Below are positions 1 to 10,764 of a stretch of DNA of 50,035 bases, in pieces. The DNA is from Spirogloea muscicola (taxonomy: Eukaryota > Streptophyta > Zygnematophyceae > Spirogloeales > Spirogloeaceae): the NCBI GenBank assembly GCA_009602725.1, contig WELB01000006.1, positions 1,467,552 through 1,517,586 of the forward strand. The letters run 5' to 3'. The position numbers and the translations under genes are program-made. The notes beneath the pieces were generated by a model. It made no database searches, had not been told where the DNA came from, and saw only the letters and a list, made by a program, of their open reading frames with translations. How positions within the stretch are numbered: position 1 is the stretch's first letter; each line of letters starts with the position of its first letter.

Positions 1-272
1 TAGGCAGCCGGCATACCCATCTGGGCTGGAAGCATATCCTCGCGTCGTGCATATCCCAGACTCGCTATGTTCTCAAGTAGGGTATGGAAGCGAGGACCCA
101 AGCAGCCGAAAGTGTCGATTGCGGCCGGGAGAAGGTGGTCGCTGCGGGGGTAGTCAGAGTAGTGTCGGAGCTTTCTCTGCTCAGCACCTCCCACTGCGTG
201 GCCAGCAATGTGTGTGGAAGCGGAACTCTTGTATGCCTCGGTCACCACCACATCCACCAAGGCTCGTATGGG
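1..272 (-). mobile_element. RLE-type LINE, family A, C-terminal fragment (runs off window start)
   Basis: The reverse complement is nearly collinear with 28705-28975, the endonuclease and C-terminal part of the longest family A copy. It covers the stretch from the second endonuclease aspartate (DVVVTEAY) to the conserved segment before the C-terminus, and continues beyond the left window edge. The right break near 270 falls in the middle of the coding region, so the piece has lost everything upstream. It is not a functional gene. Similarity was seen by direct comparison of the two stretches. Confidence 0.85.
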
Positions 273-299
273 CGGGAGCGGAAACAGCAGCTGGGAGAA

Positions 300-560
300 G
301 GCGGGGCGCATGAATTGAAATGGAGGCCAATTCAAGCCGATACATTGTTCAGGCAGAGTCTAGGGCAAACTAAACAGGGCTACATGATACGGAGACCTAA
401 ACTAAGGTGCCTAAGGTGACAAGCTTGCTGGGGGAGCAAGCTTGGGGGTGCTGAGGGCGTTGGTTGTGAAGCAGCTCTTCAAACCAAACATACTCGTCCA
501 GTAGAGGGCGATGGCTGTGATCGGCCAGCCCACTTAAAATGGGCGAAGTTTGAAGGGGCC
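300..560 (-). mobile_element. Chained LINE pieces: family B internal segment and family A 3' tail
   Basis: Positions 303-372 match, with a few changes, 40826-40882 in the same orientation and 38762-38830 and 41971-42046 in reverse. This is an internal family B segment found just upstream of the family B endonuclease-like region. Positions 486-560 on the minus strand hold the family A tail (GGGCTGGCC, then AGCCATCGCCCTCTACTGG), also seen at 15739-15775 (minus) and 27245-27283 (plus). The 373-485 interval has no clear feature. Confidence 0.65.
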
Positions 561-639
561 AAAAAAGAAGTGGCTCTCCCAATGGCTCTCCCAATGGAAG
601 ATTTTGTGTATTTGAAACGAACGAATGGGGGCAATGGCT

Positions 640-895
640 GTGAAAAGAAGAAAGTGCTCGCCCATAGAGAAGAGGGGCTGGCAAAGGCAGCCCAAACAGA
701 ATGGACAATGTCCAAAGCCAAAGACAGAAGTGCTCGCCCCGCCCATAGAGAAGAGGGCTGGCAAAGCCAGCCCAAAAAGAATGGACAATGTCCAAAGCCA
801 AAGAAAGAGGTGCCGAAAAAGGACAACACGACCAAACACGACAACGCACTAGGGAAGCTCAGTACCTCTCGAGTGAGCAACATTAGGTCCGAGTA
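640..895 (-). mobile_element. RLE-type LINE, family C, 3' end with terminal stem-loops
   Basis: Read on the minus strand it starts with the last family C codons (tyrosine, then stop, near 862-895), followed by the family C 3' UTR (CGGCACCTCTTTCTTTGG) and two inverted repeats: GGACATTGTCC and GGGCTGGCTTTGCCAGCCC (755-773). A second, imperfect copy of the tail lies at 674-720. The same arrangement recurs at 2510-2765, 4940-5105 and 5180-5345 (minus) and at 39985-40160 (plus). Confidence 0.75.
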
Positions 896-919
896 GCTCG
901 TTGCAGAAGTAAGAAGAAA

Positions 920-1130
920 GTGCTCGCTCATTGAAAACATGGGCTGGAAAAGCCAGCCCAAAAAAGAATGAACAAAGTACGAGAAGGGGGCCAGGGGAAG
1001 CGCTACGAAAAACAAGCACACTAAGAAACAAAGCAGCTACGAGTCACTCAGTAACCCCTGCTAAGCAACCGCAGATCAGATATGCTAGGCTCCTGGAAGT
1101 GGGTCCCCTGGCCAGAGCCAGAGGCAGGGA
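920..1130 (-). mobile_element. RLE-type LINE, family B, C-terminus and 3' end
   Basis: The minus strand encodes the family B ending SISDLRLLSRGY plus stop (around 1046-1130), followed by the family B 3' UTR (GTAGCTGCTTTGTTTCTT, GCGCTTCCCCTGGCCCCC) and a perfect stem-loop GGGCTGGCTTTTCCAGCCC at 941-959. Very similar copies occur near 39115-39470, 40290-40500, 41075-41300 and 41370-41520, so this family is abundant in the window. Confidence 0.8.
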
Positions 1131-1224
1131 GGAGGCACTCCGCCGAGATCCAGAGGCGGCGGCCAGCTTGTAGCTGCTAAACGCTTGTATGGGCGAGCAC
1201 CTTCTTTCTTCTTGTAGGCCCTCC

Positions 1225-1430
1225 GAACCTTGGTCTATTTTTTTGCTGGCTTTTCCAACCCCTACCCTCAATGGACGAGCACTTCTTTTTCGCAGCCCTT
1301 GCCCCCATAGGGAGTGCCACTTCCGTAATGATCCGTAGCTGCTTTATTTCTCTGTGTGCTTGATTTTCTTAGAGCTTCCCCTTCTCTCTTTCGCAGCCCT
1401 TGCCCCCGTTGGGAGTGCTTCTTCTTGACA
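1225..1430 (+). mobile_element. Concatenated LINE tails (families B and D)
   Basis: Short pieces are joined end to end: a family B stem-loop tail (about 1233-1292), a family D tail (CAGCCCTTGCCCCCATAGGG, about 1293-1325), a piece of family B 3' UTR (about 1325-1380), and another family D tail (about 1396-1430). Each junction falls just after the GGGAG/GGACGAG end of a tail. There is no coding potential. Confidence 0.6.
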
Positions 1431-2608
1431 GAGCACGTCCTGCTCGCGTGTGGGCGGCGTGGGCAAGGGATCGTTGGAACGATACCGTGAAACCGGCGCG
1501 TGTCCGTCACAACCGCCAGGCGCATGCCGAAGACCTGGGCTAACGAACCGGCGGCGTGGAAGCCGGGCAGCGCCCCTAGCAGACCCGGCCGCCGGTCGAT
1601 GGGCCTGACGGGCAAGCCGCTGGAGGAAAGGTGTGTATTAAGAGATGGAAAGGCCATCTGTGGCCAAGTACAAAGGCAAGCACCAACACCCACAATGTCC
1701 AGGGTGCGACTGTGATGGCGACCCTGGGAATCTGTGGTGATGGGCATTACATTGCTTACTTCCACAATGGCGCGGTAGCCGGCGTCGCACATCAAGCCCG
1801 CCAGGGCGTCTCGTAGGAGATTGTGGACGCCCACCACCTCAGGGCCTGTGGGACACCGCAGCATGTGGGTGACTAGGTCTCCGCCCTCCGCACGAAAGCC
1901 ACACTCGCACTGAGTTACTCCAGTCACGCAGGTCGGGGGCAGGCCCAGGAACAGCTGGGGAAGCGTCCGGAATGCTTCAGGGCTGATTTTGAAAGCGTGG
2001 ATTGCGTGTGTGGTGAGCCAATCCGTTGCCCCAGGCGTTGCGAGCGATGTGAGACGTGCCAGACTCCTTGAATTGGTCTTGATATCCGGCATCGTCCTCA
2101 ACGCCTTGCGACGCTCGTCCTCAACTGCAGCAACGAGTCTGGCCTGTGCAGCTTTGTCTGGTGCTTGAGCAAACGCTGAGAAGGGGGTGAGGAGGGGTTG
2201 TAGGGAGGGGAAGGAGCAGAGTGCTGACTTCCGTATGCTCCTCAATTGCACATGGAATGCCAAGGAGCCTTCCTCCACTTCCACCTGGAGGAGATCCAGC
2301 CAGCGGCTGCCGAAAGCCCCGTGAACGTCGATCGTCAGGCCCGTGAAGTCGTCACCAACCGGGTGGTCTGCATATCTTCGCCTCTTACCCCGGGCCGCCA
2401 GGCCGACCGCATGCCCTGCAAACGACGCCGACCTGGTGGAATTGACGCAGGCGAAGCAGTCAGTTGTCACCACCTCGGCGATGATGCGGGACCGCCGCCG
2501 GGCCCAAAGCCAAGCCCAAAAAGCATGGACAATGTCCAAAGCCAAAGAAAGCGAAAGCGCGGCCAGATTGACTGTTGGCTGGGAAAGGCCAGCCAAAGGA
2601 ATGGACAA
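1268..2608 (-). pseudogene. Chimeric LINE open frame: family B/C endonuclease piece fused to internally deleted family A copy
   Basis: An uninterrupted frame of about 446 codons mixes parts from different families. Near its start it carries a family B/C endonuclease-like segment (VVTTD motif, then YADHPVGD and DVHGAFGSRWLDLL). At about 2270 it switches to the family A region EVEEGSLAF, continuing through the zinc knuckle (CECG, then HMLRC) to the first endonuclease aspartate (RTLDIVG). There it jumps into family A 3' UTR sequence (about 1620-1700), so roughly 500 bp of coding sequence present in the copy at 27589-29145 are missing. Translation then reads through foreign tail sequence. No RT catalytic domain is present. 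It is a recombined relic, although the frame is open. Confidence 0.75.
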
Positions 2609-3560
2609 GGTCCGAAGGAGCCTGATTGCAAAGGACTAGGACTAAGACATCAGCCAGGGAGAAGAAAGAGGTGCCGAAAAGGGACTCACTACAAACCACG
2701 GCCAAAAAACACACGACGATGCAAAGGAAAACTCAATACCCGCGAGTGAGCAACATCAGGTCGGAATAAAGAAAGGAAGTGCTCGCCCATTGAGGAATTG
2801 CTTGCTGCAGGGAACGAGGCACTCCGCCGAGACCCAGAGGCGGCTGTGAAAAGCCAGCCCGAAAAGAATTGACAAAGGTTCGAAGGGGTCTAAACCGCCG
2901 TCAGAACGGGTGTAGAATGAATTACTCAGTAGAGATGAGTGATGAGCCTCAAATCCGACAGAAGCTGCCTGAAAGCAATCCCCCAGACCAGCCCCGATCC
3001 TCAAAGGGCGCGCCCTTCTCCCTGACGATAGCCAGAGGCTGCAGCGAGAGCACGGCCAGCACGCAGATGCAAGGCGTGGGCCATGAACCGCTGGAGGGAG
3101 ATTGACTTCTCGCACTGTTCGGTTTTTTGGGCTGGCCTTTCCAGCCCCTATCCTCAATGGGCGAGCCCTTTCTTCTTGATTGACAGACGCATGCGACAGA
3201 CTTGGGCCAGCGAGCCAGCGGCGTTGGAGTCAGCCGGCTTCTTTGCCGGCTCACCTCGCCTGCGGGACACAGCGCGCCGCGCAAGCCTGGCGAGCAGGTC
3301 GAGCCACTGGGACGCGAGAGCCCCGTGCACATCCACGGCCAGGTGTACGAACTCGTCCCTGGCAGGGTGGTCTGCAGACCTTGCCGCCTTGCCGCGAGCG
3401 GCGTTCGCCGCTGCTCGGCCAGCCCTCTAGGCAGAAAGCCCCGGATTGGCTCGATCCACCACATCGGTGGTGACCACATCGTCGATGACGCGCGGGCCGC
3501 CGCCCGGAGTGGACGCCACCAGGTCGACAACGAAAAGAGCAGCTGGGGGCGTTGGTTGGG
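2495..3560 (-). mobile_element. LINE patchwork: family C and D 3' ends and endonuclease-region fragments
   Basis: Minus-strand pieces in order: partial tail (2500-2610), family C ending with its 3' UTR (about 2640-2765), and family D ending with its tail (about 2840-2950). A plus-strand stem-loop tail lies at 3129-3165. From 3180 to 3560 on the minus strand are coding remnants with the recurring motifs VYRMRLS and DVHGALASQWLDLLA. No open frame covers the whole stretch. Confidence 0.6.
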
Positions 3561-4960
3561 CTCTGCTCAAAGGCTGGACATGCAGCTGTGAACGCCGCTC
3601 GTGGCAAAGCGGCTAGTTACGCTGACGCGGAAGGGGACGAGTTCGTCCCACTGGCCGTCGAAGTGCACGTGGCTTGTAAGTCTCAGCGGCTAGACCTGTT
3701 GGCCCGGCTTGCAGGATGCGCTGAGTCCCGCAGGCGAGGTGAGCAGACCGACTTCAACGCCGCTGGCTCGCAGCTCAGGTCTTTTGTATGCGCCTCTAGA
3801 TCTCACTCCAGCCGTCCATGGCCCACGCCTTGCACCTCGTGCTGGCCGTGCTCTAGCTGCAGCTTCTGGCTGTTGTCAGGGGGATTGCTTTTTAGCTGCT
3901 AGTCTTTCTTTTCTGCGGCTCCTTACACACGTTACCAAGTGGTTCATCCTACCGGCCAAGCTCTGAGACAGCGCTTTTGGCCTCTTCGGGGTTTTGTCAG
4001 TTCGTATGGGCTGGCCACCCTTGCCTCCTTTGGGAGAGCCAAACTCCTTTACAGCCCCCGCCCCCTTTAGAAGTGCTCACTTCCTTTGTGCTTGGCCACT
4101 CAGGCCCTCCGTCAATTAAATACACACTCCATTTTTTGGCCCCTTCGATCTTGTTCACTAATTTTGTGAGCTGGCCAATCACTACTACTCAAGAGTTTTT
4201 GTTTGAAAGAGCTGCTTCACATTGGAGCGGTCAACCACATTTTGGGTGACCACGTCGCCTATGACACGCGGGCCGTCGCCCGGCGTGGTGGCCACCAGGT
4301 CGACCCGCCGAGTATCAAGTCCATCAGCCCTCTGCGCTATCTCAAAACGGGGCAAGGAAGGATTACTCATTAATGACGAGTGAGGAGCCTTAGATCCGAC
4401 AAACTAGCTGGCGGGAAACCATCCGCCTGACATTAGCCAGAGGCAGCAGCGAGAGCACGGCCAGCACGCAGGTGCAAAGCGTGGGCCATGAACCGTTAAG
4501 AAGAAAGGGCTCGTTCCCCTGGCTGTGGACGTGCACGGGGCTCTCGGGTCCCAGTGGCTCGAGCTGCTGGCCTGGCTTGCACGGCATGCTGTGTCCGCAG
4601 GCGCGGTGAGCCGGCCGACTTCAACGCCGCTGGCTCGTGGATCCAGGTCTATCGTATGAGATTGTCGGTCTCCCTTCAGTGGTCCATGGCCAAGCCTTGC
4701 ATCTGCGTGCTGGCCGTGCTTTCGCTGCGGCCTCCGGCTTTCGTCAGGGAATAGTTTTCCTGCAGCTAGTCTGTCGGATTTGAGGCTCCTCACTCGTAAC
4801 TACTGAGTGGTCCATCTCCCCCCCCGAACTGCCATAGCTTCTTCAGGCCCCTTCGTAGCTGCTAAGCGCTTTTTGACCCCTTGGGCCCTTTGACAACTCT
4901 TTTCGGGCTGGCTTTTCACAGCCCTTGCAGAAGCAGAAAGTGCTCGCCCATAAAGAGAGG
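3560..4960 (+). mobile_element. LINE patchwork: family D C-termini and 3' ends, family A tail
   Basis: 3590-3960 is a family D-like C-terminal region ending in a degenerate LRLLTHV. 4000-4215 carries a family A-like 3' UTR (TTGGCCACTCAGGCCCTCC, TTAAATACACACTCC) and tail. 4230-4510 is a minus-oriented endonuclease-region fragment. 4510-4800 is a plus-oriented C-terminal region ending LRLLTRNY and stop (4774-4800), followed by the family D 3' UTR and stem-loop GGGCTGGCTTTTCACAGCCC (4905-4924). Plus- and minus-oriented fragments abut, so this is not a simple tandem array. Confidence 0.6.
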
Positions 4961-6300
4961 GGCTGGCAAAGCCAGCCTAAAAAAAATGGACATGTCCAAA
5001 GCCAAAGAAAGAGGTGCCGAAAAAGGGACTACACTACAAAACACGGCAAAAATACAAGACGATGCAGAGGGAAGCTCAGTACCCGCAAATGAGCAACATC
5101 AGGTCGGAATAGCTCGATGTAGGGAAAGAGGCACTCCGCCGAGACCCAGAGGCGGCGGCCACAGCACGGCCTGCTAAGAAGGTGCTCGCCCATTGAGAAG
5201 AGGGGCTGGCAAAGCCAATCCAAAAGAATGGACAATGTTCAAAGCCGAAGAAAGAGGTGCTGAAAAAGGACTACACTACAAAGTGCAAGACGGTGCAGAG
5301 GGAGATGCAGATGGCTGCTCAGTATCCACGTGTGAGCAACAGCAGATCAGAGTAACTCGGAGCAGGAGAAGTGGAACTCTGCCGAGACCCGGAAGCAGCA
5401 GCCATAGCACGCTCGCGTGTGGGACGGCGTGGGCAAGGGAAAGCAAGAGCTCGCCCACAGGGAGCGTTGAAACGATATCGCCAGGCGCATTCGGTGCGAG
5501 CGAACCGGCGGCGTTGAAGCGGGCATCACCCCTGGACATTTGGACACTGTCCATTCTTTTTGAGTTGGCTTTGCCAGCCCCTCTTCTCTATGGGCGAGCT
5601 CTTCTTCCTGGCAGACCCGGCCGCCGGTCAATGGCTGACGGGCAAGCCGCTGGAGGAGATTCAGCCAGCGGCTGCCGAAGGCACCGTGGACAGCCATCGC
5701 CAGGGCCGCGATCCCCCCATTGGGAGTGCCACTTCTTCTATTGAGGATAGGAGCTGGACAAGCCAGCCCAAAACAGAATGAACAGGAATATGGAGAGGCG
5801 CATGCGGTATACCTGGGCAAACGAGCCAGCGGCGTTTAAGTCAGGAGCCACTTCTTCTGCTGATGAGAAATGTGCAGGATGGGCATGTGGGCGTGGTCTC
5901 GATCGCCACCGTGTGCCCTGCCCCCAGGAAATGCCGAACGTGGCATCCCCAAGGAGGTCATGAGCAGCCGTTCGCTCGCCTCCTTTTTGCTTTCCACAGC
6001 GCAGGACGTGCGCCGGCACGTGCGCCGCCTTTCTCCGACAAGAATGGACAAGGTCTGAACCGCGCTGAGGTCTGAAACGCGCTGAAACACAGACCTAAGC
6101 AAGAGAAGAAGTGGCACTCCTAATGGGGGCAAGGGCTGCGAAAAGCCAGCCCAAAAAGAATTCACAAAGGTTCAGAGGGGCCTAAGAGCGGTGAGCAGCT
6201 ACAAAAGAAGAAGACAAAGGGGCCTGAGGATGCAATGGTAAAACAGGGGGAGGATGGATCACTCAATAAGTACGAGTGAGGAGCAAGAGCAGGCGGGCTA
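4940..6300 (-). mobile_element. LINE patchwork: family C ends, nested family C tail, family D end
   Basis: Two family C 3' ends lie on the minus strand (4940-5105 and 5180-5345). A family C coding fragment (about 5405-5690, minus) is interrupted at about 5535-5610 by a plus-oriented family C tail (GGACACTGTCC, then a TTGGCTTTGCCAGCC stem-loop), which reads as insertion of a tail into another copy. 5740-5850 is a further fragment. 6110-6290 is a family D 3' end whose last codons (LLLTRTY, stop at about 6263) lie on the minus strand about 0.4 kb upstream of the monooxygenase gene. Confidence 0.6.
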
Positions 6301-6459
6301 CGCGTGGAGCGACCGAGCATCGTAACCGGGCCTGGCCAGATTGGCACGGGCTGCAAGCGGAGGAGAAACAATCCACGGACTGCCAGACGGACCCGACGAG
6401 GCACAAGGCGTGGGGGCGGGCTGAGACCCGGCCGGGCGTACAAATATGTCCTCCTCCGC

Positions 6460-6535
6460 CTCCACCGCCACCGCCGCCGCCGTCGCCGCCGCCAACAGCG
6501 CGCGCGGCGGCGCCCGCCCGGCCGGACGAGGCGCC
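6460..6535. repeat. CCG/CGG trinucleotide-rich tract upstream of the FMO coding region
   Basis: A run of imperfect CCG repeats (GCCGCCGCCGTCGCCGCCGC type). It is open in several frames, giving low-complexity Ala, Pro or Arg translations that should not be taken as genes. Similar tracts occur at the 5' ends of the nucleolin, VPS15, kelch-ACBP and exostosin genes. Confidence 0.6.
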
Positions 6536-6696
6536 GCCGTCCTCCTCGGACCGCCGCCGGTGCCACGGCATTGCTGTGGCGTCCCTGCGCCGTCTCCCCG
6601 CTTGGCCTCGTCCTGTCCGCCGGCGCTGCAGTGCTCCGCGCGCTTCGTGCCTGTCGCGGCGCTTTGGCGGGCCGTGGCAACAAGCTCGGCCTCCGG

Positions 6697-9600
6697 ATGG
6701 TCGCCGCGCCAGCCGACGGCGAAGGCTGCGCCGCCGCCGCCGCCGTCCTGGCGACGCCAGCCGGGAGCGTGTGGCCAGACTCCGGCGGCGCACAAGGCTC
6801 TGCTTCCCGGCATGCTGCCGCGGCGGTCTGCTCGAGCTCGGATGATGAGCGAATGGCGTTCCAGACAGCACATAGCGGGCGAGAGCCTGGGGATGTCCCA
6901 CTGCGCGACGAGCACCGGTGGATTCTCCCTGCATCTTCTGCGGAGCGCAACAGCGAGCTTCGCCTCCCAAGCGAACCGGCAAACGAGCGCGGCGGCTCTC
7001 TGCCGTGCCAGCAGGCTGTCAGCGACGAGGCAGCTCAGGACGCTTGCTGTCGCGGGAGCTCCGAACAGTGGAGGACACCATCAGCTGACAGCACTCTGTC
7101 TGCTAAGCGAGTGGCTGTGATCGGAGGAGGTGTCAGCGGCATCGCAGCCTGCAAGGTGCTGACGGAAGACGGCCACAACGTCACAGGTCAGTGGACAATG
7201 TGAGCCTCCAATAGGTGCTTGTGCATGCGCAGAGGAAGGGCAGTGTCCTTCAAGACCTCGGCAGCGGTTCTGAAAGGCTCTTCGTGCTCTGCCCTCGGCC
7301 CCGCAGTTTTTGAGGCCAGGGGCAGCATTGGCGGTATCTGGTCCCACACGTATCCGTCGACGGCGCTCCAGACTCCTAAAGAGGGTTACAGGTGACGGTT
7401 ACAGCCGTGACTGCACGTGTAGGGCCGCCGCCCACTGGTCATGGCTGGCTATGTCCGTGAGACGCACAACTGCTTCCTAACGGCCACACAGAATCTCCTT
7501 CTAAGGTAGATAGTTGAGAGGTATCCTTTTGGTATATAGGTGAGAGGTTAGGGTGCCCAGCTGCTCATGTCCTGGATGTTTTTGAAGCCGCAGCCTGGTG
7601 TGGTGGCAGGTTTTCGGACTGGCCATGGCCGGACTCGGTGCCGACATTCCCGACACATGAGCAGGTCATGGAATACCTGAGCACCTACGTCCGGCACTTC
7701 AAGCTCGGGGCAAGGTTCCGGCTGAACACCCGCGTGATGAAGATGACCAGACTCCCAGGTGAAATTGTTCAACAGGATCTGCGCACTCCGTGTCTTTAGG
7801 CCAAGATGAGTCTATGCACATTCTTCCAAAGACGGATGCTGAGAAGGAGCATGGGCAAGGACTTGTAACAGCTGATCAGGTGTCAAGAAGAGCAGGAGTT
7901 GAGACACTTACAGTGCTCGATATACTGCGCTGGGCATCTGTACAGTTGCACCTGGAGGCCAAGCAGGTTGGAGCCTGATGCTGGAAGAGCGACGACCCGG
8001 TAGCTTGCAACCTCAAGAAATAGTGCAAGAGGTGCGACTGTAAGAGATGTGTATCAGAACACTTGCAAGTCCTGAGTTGCATGCAGAGTTTATTTCAAGT
8101 TTGCATCGGTGGCATCCAATATTGGACGAATATCTGCTGATTTGCTGATTGTGTGCGTGGCACAGCAGTTCGACTTCGTTGTTATGTGCTGCGGGTGCTT
8201 TGGAGATGTTCCAAAGCTGCCATACTTTGAGCCAGGCAAAGGGCCGGAGGTTTTTCAGGGGACGACTCTACACTCAGCTCAGTACTCTGAGCTGGACAAG
8301 GTCGGCACTGAGAAGCTCCTGCATGGCAAGAAGGTTGTGGTTGTTGGCTATCAGAAGACCAGCATTGATGTAGCCATCGAGGCCGCGGAAGTGAACAGAG
8401 GTCCACACTACTTCTACCAGACCCCTGCATGCCACTGTGCTTGTGCAGGTGCCATGTGTGATGTGTTGCTCCCTTGACAGTGGCTGCAGTATATTTGTCT
8501 ATCATTGCTCCTAAAAGTCGCGTTATATGACCTTGCTGGCCTCTCTGCTCGCAGATGTCGCCCACGCCAGTTGCACACTCCTTTTTCGGAAGCCGCACTG
8601 GCTCCTCCCTCGGTCGCAGCTGCTCTATGGCCTACCCTTGAGTTACCTGATTTTGTCGCGGTTTGCGGAATTTTGGGTTTCAAAGCCAGACCAGTCACAA
8701 CTCCAGACACTCAAGCAAACACTCCTGTCGCCTTTGGTGCACTTCCGTCACCAAACCCGTGGCTTGTGTAGCAGTGTTCACTAGCCGTGCAACTTGCGCC
8801 ATCGGCAATAGTTGGGAGGACAAGGACCATTTGTTCTTGTTAGAGCAAGGCAGCGGAGCTGACTTGGGAGCTTCTGGCTTGGTGCAAGGCTGGCCGTTGG
8901 ACGCATCTACTTATGCTCAAGAAGCCTGTTTGCTGCCTCTTCTCCCCAGAGGTCACTGTACTTTGGCCTCATTGAGATGTACCTGCTTTACAACTTCCCG
9001 CTCAGGAAGTATGGGCTGGTCCCAGAGCACTCGTTTTTCCAGGACCTTTCTGCGTGCATCCTTCCCCAGCTGCCCGACAGCTTCTTCTCACTCATTGAGC
9101 AGGGAAGCATCCAGCTTCAGGTACTGGGCGCCTGATGCTGACCTTCATGTGCAGGAATATGTCAGTTGCGACTGAATTGCTTGCCAGAGCCTGAGGTCAG
9201 ATGGTCGATTGCCAAATGTGCCCCGCCCTGCAGCAAAGCAGGCTGTGGCACTTCACACGTAAGGGCGTTGCCCTGATGGGCGAGAAGGAGATTGAGGCTG
9301 ACGTGGTTCTGCTCTGCACTGGCTATGATGGCGCTTCAAAGCTCAAATCCGTACTCCCCTGTGTGTACAGGGATTGCCTAAGCACTCCAGGGGAGTGCCT
9401 CTACCTTTACCGGTGAGTGGTGCAGCCTCGACCTTGTCTAGCACTCTGACAACAGTCTCACTGCATACTATATGCAGCTGACTTCACTGCATGGTGCGCA
9501 CCTTGCCACATGCATCTTGGCCCAGAGGCACTCACCTCCTTCTTTGTCCCTGAGCCCTGGCCCCTCTACTTTTGCTTGTTGCCGATCTAGCAGGGGCATG

Positions 9601-10366
9601 CTTCATCCAGAAATACCGGATGTTGCCTTCCTTGGGTACCACGAAGGCCTTTCAGCGATTCAAAGTGCGGAGATGGGATCACGGTGGCTTGGGAAAGTCA
9701 CTTCTGGCACTCTGGTACTTCCTGGTGAGTCCCTGTCCTCTTGAGAATGCTCCTGAGCTGACTCCAGAAGCCATTTAATACCGGAGTGGAGGTTGGTGCT
9801 GTAGTTATTGTTCGCAAGACAAATTGAATGGCCTCCTTGCTGCGCAACATCTGTACCTGGCACTAACCAGAAAACCATTCTTAGCATACACAAGCTAATA
9901 AATATATCATGGTTTGGGTGCAGCTGGTGAAGTCATGGAGAGGGAGAGGCAGCATTGGCGAGCCTACAAGCAAAGGCAAACTCCATTCTTCCGTCGCGTG
10001 TCCTGCATTGCTCCAGTCCACATTTGGCATTACTCCACTCTTTGCCAAGACATGGGCTGGAACCCCCGCAGAAAGCCAGGTTTCTTGGCTAATATATTTG
10101 TCCCACACTCCAGCGTGGACTACTGCAGCCCTGCAGTAGTGGCTGATGATGAGCATGTTGCTGTGAGCTTCAATAGCCCAGCTTGCAAAGAGCAAGCACT
10201 TGTACAGGAACCTTCTGCAGTGCAGTGCCTCCACCATTGGGCCACTGAAAGGCTCCTGCAAGTCTGCGGTTGGTGGCTTGTGCTAGAGGCTACTTTCACG
10301 GGCGCCCTCAGAGGCAAAGGCAGCCGACAAGCTGGGATTCCAGTATGCGGAGCCAAGGAAGACTGA
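6697..10366 (+). CDS. Flavin-containing monooxygenase (FMO family)
   Basis: Predicted FAD- and NADPH-dependent monooxygenase of soft nucleophiles; substrate unknown. Exons: 6697-7186, 7307-7391, 7610-7758, 7967-8031, 8166-8400, 8555-8736, 8950-9120, 9234-9412, 9594-9724, 9924-10366; phases agree at every junction (the 8736 donor is the weakest). Visible motifs: FAD GxGxxG (VAVIGGGVSG, exon 1), GGIWSHTYPS (exon 2), the FMO signature FxGxxxHxxxY (FQGTTLHSAQY, exon 5), a second nucleotide-binding site VVVVGYQKTSIDVA, LFRKPHWLLP, and the C-terminal DMGWNPRRK. The NADPH site has a GxxKTS form rather than GxGxSG. The start is uncertain: in-frame Met codons at 6697 and 6853 give a long, low-complexity N-terminal extension before the FAD motif, and an additional upstream exon is possible. 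Predicted length is 657-709 residues. Confidence 0.9.
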
Positions 10367-10764
10367 CGGCGTTTGTACATACATACATATTTTTATACCT
10401 CCTGACAATGACACCTTACCCTTTTGCGTCTGGAATGCATCAATTCAACCTGCAGGCTACGTCACTGTCTGATCTGAGTTTCGAGCAACCTTGTATTTGC
10501 AAGGGATCAGCAGAGCCACTGTATAGGGCACAGTCACAAAGTGCATACGCAGCCTGTAGCTTTTGATTGGAAAGAGTGTTGATTGTTATTGTCTTGATTC
10601 GAGGGCTGTGAGGATTGATCAAGATCAGAGCAGCATTGAGGTCCCCTCATATTCCCTTGACCTGCCAAATGGAGGTTGTTAGCTTTCACAATGCAGGAGG
10701 CCAATGAGCTGGGCACAATTGTGGTCAGAGGGGTTGTTGGAGCTGCTGCAGGTCTGTATGTCTC
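10367..10764. other. Short convergent intergenic region
   Basis: About 400 bp between the stop codons of the FMO gene (+) and the polygalacturonase gene (-). It presumably holds both 3' UTRs. I see no gene, repeat or clear poly(A) signal. Confidence 0.6.

Noticed and set aside
1-6300. Clustered inverted repeats as a CRISPR-like or satellite array
   Set aside because: Spacing is irregular, both orientations occur, and the flanks encode LINE C-termini. They are retrotransposon tails.
6263-6982. Long minus-strand frames opposite the FMO first exon, rich in Arg and Gly
   Set aside because: Low-complexity products of CCG repeats with no domain. Only the extreme end (LLLTRTY, stop) is meaningful, as a LINE family D C-terminus.
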